From positions 1 through 64,000 of the forward strand of contig WVSM01000007.1 in assembly GCA_015689645.1 (NCBI GenBank): a stretch of 64,000 nt of DNA, written 5' to 3'. The translations under genes and the position numbers were made by a program. The stretch comes from Rhodobacterales bacterium HKCCE4037. GTDB taxonomy: Bacteria > Pseudomonadota > Alphaproteobacteria > Rhodobacterales > Rhodobacteraceae. This document shows positions 61,600 to 64,000 of the stretch, one piece after another. A model generated the notes under the pieces. That model did not search any database and was not told the DNA's origin. It saw nothing but the letters and a program-made list of their open reading frames with translations. The stretch's first letter is position 1. Each line of letters begins with the position of its first letter.

Positions 61600-62541
61600 T
61601 CAGAGACCCAGCGCCCCGCTCACGGCCGCCTGTGCGTCCCCGCCGTCGATGGTGGTCACACCGTCGAGCCATGCCATCACCGCATCGGGATTTGCGGCCA
61701 TCCAGGCCGTCGCGGCCTCTGCCGGGTCCTGCCCGTCATCGAGGATCGCGCCCATGATCTCGTTCTCCATCTCGAGCGAGAAGACGAGGTTGTTGAGCAG
61801 CGCGCCGACGTTCGGGCAGGCCTCCACGTAACCGGCCGAGGTGTTGGTGTAGACCGTCGCACCGCCGAGGTCGGGGCCGAACCAGTCGTCGCCGCCGGTC
61901 AGGTAAGTAAGGTCGAAGTTCGCGTTCATCGGGTGCGGTTCCCAGCCGAGGAAGACGATGGGCTCGTCCCGGTCCGAGGCGCGCTCCACCTGTGCCAGCA
62001 TCCCCTGCTCGGAGCTTTCGACCACTTCGAAGCCCCCGAGACCGAAGGCATCGGCCTCGATCATGTCCATGATCAGGCGGTTGCCGTCATTGCCCGGCTC
62101 GATGCCGTAGATCTGCGCGTCCAGCTCGTCGATGGCGGTCGCAATGGTGCCGAAATCGACGATGCCCAACTCGGCCCCGGCGGCGTTGGTCGCAAGCGTG
62201 TATTTCGCGCCTTCAAGGTTGGCGCGCACGGTGTCGACGGTGCCGGCCTCGCGATAGGGGGCGATGTCGGCCTCCATCGTGGGCATCCAGTTGCCGAGGA
62301 AGACGTCGACGTCGCCTTCGGCGAGCGAGGTGTAGGTCACCGGGACCGACAGGACGAGGATCTCGGTCTCGTAGCCCAGCGCTTCGAGCACGACTGTGGT
62401 GGCCGCCGTGGTGGCGGTGATGTCCGTCCAGCCCACGTCGGAGAAGGTCACGGTGCCGCATTCGGCATCTTGCGCCATGGCGCTGCCCGCGCTGACGGCA
62501 AGCGCAAGGGCGCTGACGGCTGTTTTCTTCATGAAAGTCAT
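61600..62541 (-). CDS. choX: Choline ABC transporter periplasmic substrate-binding protein
   Basis: A 313-residue periplasmic binding protein. A Sec signal covers residues 1-24 (ending AMAQ). The mature protein starts with GTVTFSDVGWTDI, typical of ChoX/ProX-like choline and glycine betaine binders that close an aromatic box around the quaternary amine; Trp residues in VGWTD, FLGNWMP and DDWFGP fit this. Two ATG codons are 9 nt apart; the first has AGGGAGATCC. choX is alone, with a terminator, and diverges from betI. Confidence 0.92.
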   Translation of the reverse strand: MTFMKKTAVSALALAVSAGSAMAQDAECGTVTFSDVGWTDITATTAATTVVLEALGYETEILVLSVPVTYTSLAEGDVDVFLGNWMPTMEADIAPYREAGTVDTVRANLEGAKYTLATNAAGAELGIVDFGTIATAIDELDAQIYGIEPGNDGNRLIMDMIEADAFGLGGFEVVESSEQGMLAQVERASDRDEPIVFLGWEPHPMNANFDLTYLTGGDDWFGPDLGGATVYTNTSAGYVEACPNVGALLNNLVFSLEMENEIMGAILDDGQDPAEAATAWMAANPDAVMAWLDGVTTIDGGDAQAAVSGALGL

Positions 62542-62571
62542 CTGGATCTCCCTGTCATTGATCGTTTGTTG

Positions 62572-62585
62572 ATTGACCAGTCAAT
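62572..62585. promoter_or_regulatory. BetI-type operator
   Basis: ATTGAC-CA-GTCAAT, a perfect inverted repeat between choX (start 62541) and betI (start 62627). It matches the known BetI site pattern of two inverted TTGAC half-sites and could control both divergent genes in response to choline. Confidence 0.75.
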
Positions 62586-62626
62586 TAAAATCGGTTTTCT
62601 GGGGCAGACGCAACAGGAGACGCGAC

Positions 62627-63196
62627 ATGCCCCGCACGGGAATGATGGCTATACGGAAAGACGCACTTGTCAACGCGACGATTAGCGAGATCGGGCGCGC
62701 CGGGACGCTGGACGTGACCATGGGACAGATCGCGAAAAGCGCGGGCGTGTCGAGTGCGCTGGCCCATCATTACTTCGGATCGAAGGACGATCTGCTGCTG
62801 GCCGCGATGCGCCGGGTGCTGACCCAGTTCGGCGCGGAAACCCAGGTTTTGCTGGGCAAGGCGGATACGCCTCGCGCGCGCCTCAGTGCCATCGTGGCCG
62901 CCAGTTTCGGGCCGCAGAACTTCCGCGACGAGGTCGTTTCGGCCTGGCTGAATTTCTACGTGATGGCGCAGACCCAGCCGCAGGCCGCACGGCTTCTGCG
63001 GGTCTACCAGGGGCGGCTGAAATCCAACCTGACCCATGCGCTCCGGCCGCTCTGCCCGGACCCGACGCAGGTGGCGGCAACGGCGGCGGCGCTGATCGAC
63101 GGGCTTTACATCCACGCCCTGAGCGGACCCGGCGCGCCCGACGCGGATGCCGCCATCGCGACGGTCGAAGCCTATCTTGACGGGGTGACCCAATGA
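62627..63196 (+). CDS. betI: Choline-responsive transcriptional repressor
   Basis: A 189-residue TetR-type regulator. The helix-turn-helix is MGQIAKSAGVSSALAHHYFGSKDDLL; the ligand domain includes VVSAWLNFYVMAQTQPQ and the Trp-containing choline pocket. It represses betaine synthesis genes until choline binds. The start at 62627 follows CAACAGGAGACGCGAC. ATGA overlap with betC. A BetI-type operator lies upstream. Confidence 0.94.
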   Translation: MPRTGMMAIRKDALVNATISEIGRAGTLDVTMGQIAKSAGVSSALAHHYFGSKDDLLLAAMRRVLTQFGAETQVLLGKADTPRARLSAIVAASFGPQNFRDEVVSAWLNFYVMAQTQPQAARLLRVYQGRLKSNLTHALRPLCPDPTQVAATAAALIDGLYIHALSGPGAPDADAAIATVEAYLDGVTQ

Positions 63197-64000
63197 ACAA
63201 GCCCAATATCCTGATCCTGATGGTGGACCAGCTGAACGGGACGTTGTTCCCCGATGGCCCAGCGGACTGGCTCCATGCGCCGAACCTCAAGGCACTGGCC
63301 GAGCGGTCGACGCGGTTCGCCAATGCCTACACCGCCTCGCCCCTCTGCGCGCCGGGCCGGGCGAGCTTCATGTCGGGCCTCCTGCCCTCGCGCACCGGGG
63401 TCTATGACAATGCCGCCGAATTCCCCTCGAGCGTGCCGACCTACGCGCATCACCTGCGCCGGGCGGGCTATTACACCGGCCTCTCGGGCAAGATGCATTT
63501 CGTGGGCCCGGACCAGCTTCACGGCTTCGAGGAACGGCTGACGACCGACATCTACCCCGCCGATTTCGGCTGGACCCCTGATTACCGCAAACCGGGCGAG
63601 CGGATCGACTGGTGGTATCACAACATGGGGTCAGTGACCGGCGCGGGCGTGGCCGAGATCACCAACCAGATGGAATATGACGACGACGTCGCCCATCACG
63701 CCGAGCAGAAGCTTTACGACCTGTCGCGCGGCCATGATGAGCGTCCGTGGTGCCTGACCGTCAGCTTCACGCATCCCCATGACCCTTACGTGGCGCGCAA
63801 GCGGTTCTGGGACATGTACGAGGATTGCGAGCACCTTCTGCCGGAGGTGGGCGATCTGGGGTATGACGCACAAGACCCTCATTCCAAACGGATTTTCGAT
63901 GCGAATGACTGGCGGTCCTTCGATATTTCCGAAGAGGATATCAAGCGGTCGCGCCGGGCGTATTTCGCCAACATCTCCTACCTCGACGAGAAGATCGGCG
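63193..64000 (+). CDS. betC: Choline sulfatase (3' end cut by window edge)
   Basis: Arylsulfatase-family enzyme converting choline-O-sulfate to choline; the first 269 residues are visible. The formylglycine site C-A-P-G-R in PLCAPGRASFMSG, N-terminal metal Asp in NILILMVDQL and FTHPHDPYVARKRFWD are typical of BetC. Directly after betI by ATGA overlap; the choline dehydrogenase and aldehyde dehydrogenase genes probably continue past the edge. Confidence 0.95.
   Translation, partial: MNKPNILILMVDQLNGTLFPDGPADWLHAPNLKALAERSTRFANAYTASPLCAPGRASFMSGLLPSRTGVYDNAAEFPSSVPTYAHHLRRAGYYTGLSGKMHFVGPDQLHGFEERLTTDIYPADFGWTPDYRKPGERIDWWYHNMGSVTGAGVAEITNQMEYDDDVAHHAEQKLYDLSRGHDERPWCLTVSFTHPHDPYVARKRFWDMYEDCEHLLPEVGDLGYDAQDPHSKRIFDANDWRSFDISEEDIKRSRRAYFANISYLDEKIG

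Overview
The window is GC-rich, gene-dense bacterial DNA. It looks like a Rhodobacteraceae (Roseobacter-group) alphaproteobacterium. The signs are the gene content (glycine betaine and choline catabolism, paired acyl-CoA dehydrogenases, TTT and BCCT transporters, a Hint-domain protein), the conserved blocks scpA-scpB-nagZ-SPOR-argS and glnB-glnA, and heavy use of ATGA stop/start overlaps. I see no phage, transposase, integrase or CRISPR array. Both window edges cut a gene: a PP2C phosphatase on the left and choline sulfatase on the right.

Left part (1-17.5 kb). A minus-strand FHA/PP2C pair lies at the edge. Next comes a methylamine/betaine-type demethylation operon, transcribed leftwards: FAD-dependent dimethylglycine dehydrogenase-like enzyme, unknown protein, homocysteine S-methyltransferase, isocitrate lyase/PEP mutase-like enzyme, non-pyrrolysine MttB-like methyltransferase. 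A divergent LysR regulator adjoins it, with a perfect 7-bp palindrome between them. A 3-hydroxyisobutyrate dehydrogenase-family enzyme, a SAM methyltransferase, a BCCT betaine-type transporter, a Tat-exported FAD oxidase and four small or unknown genes follow.

Centre-left (17.6-25.7 kb). Eight tightly packed plus-strand genes form the most unusual element: Ser/Thr kinase, FHA protein, PP2C phosphatase, a GTPase-like protein with a destroyed P-loop, a large dynamin-like GTPase, a small related GTPase, a Roadblock/LC7-like protein and an unrecognised protein. The FHA and PP2C genes are close paralogues of the pair at the left edge. I infer a phosphorylation-controlled, membrane-associated GTPase machine of undescribed function.

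Centre (25.7-37 kb). LacI- and GntR/FCD-type regulators precede a catabolic operon: TctC-type binding protein, fused TctA-TctB permease, two ACMSD-like amidohydrolases, Rieske protein, GFA-family protein, UGSC-like Cys protein and thioredoxin reductase-like enzyme. Three GTATAC palindromes lie between the GntR gene and the operon. A tRNA-Leu(UAG) follows.

Right part (37-64 kb). This holds housekeeping genes (NAD(P)HX repair, PII, glutamine synthetase, ScpA/B, NagZ, ArgS, dGTPase, A-type Fe-S carrier), several small secreted proteins with MliC/SH3-like folds or of unknown family, and paired acyl-CoA dehydrogenases. It ends with the choline locus: choX is split from choW and choV by a Na+:alanine symporter, a UspA protein, a histidine kinase with an ethylene-receptor-type sensor, its response regulator and a secreted protein. 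betI and betC run divergently from choX with a BetI-type operator between them.
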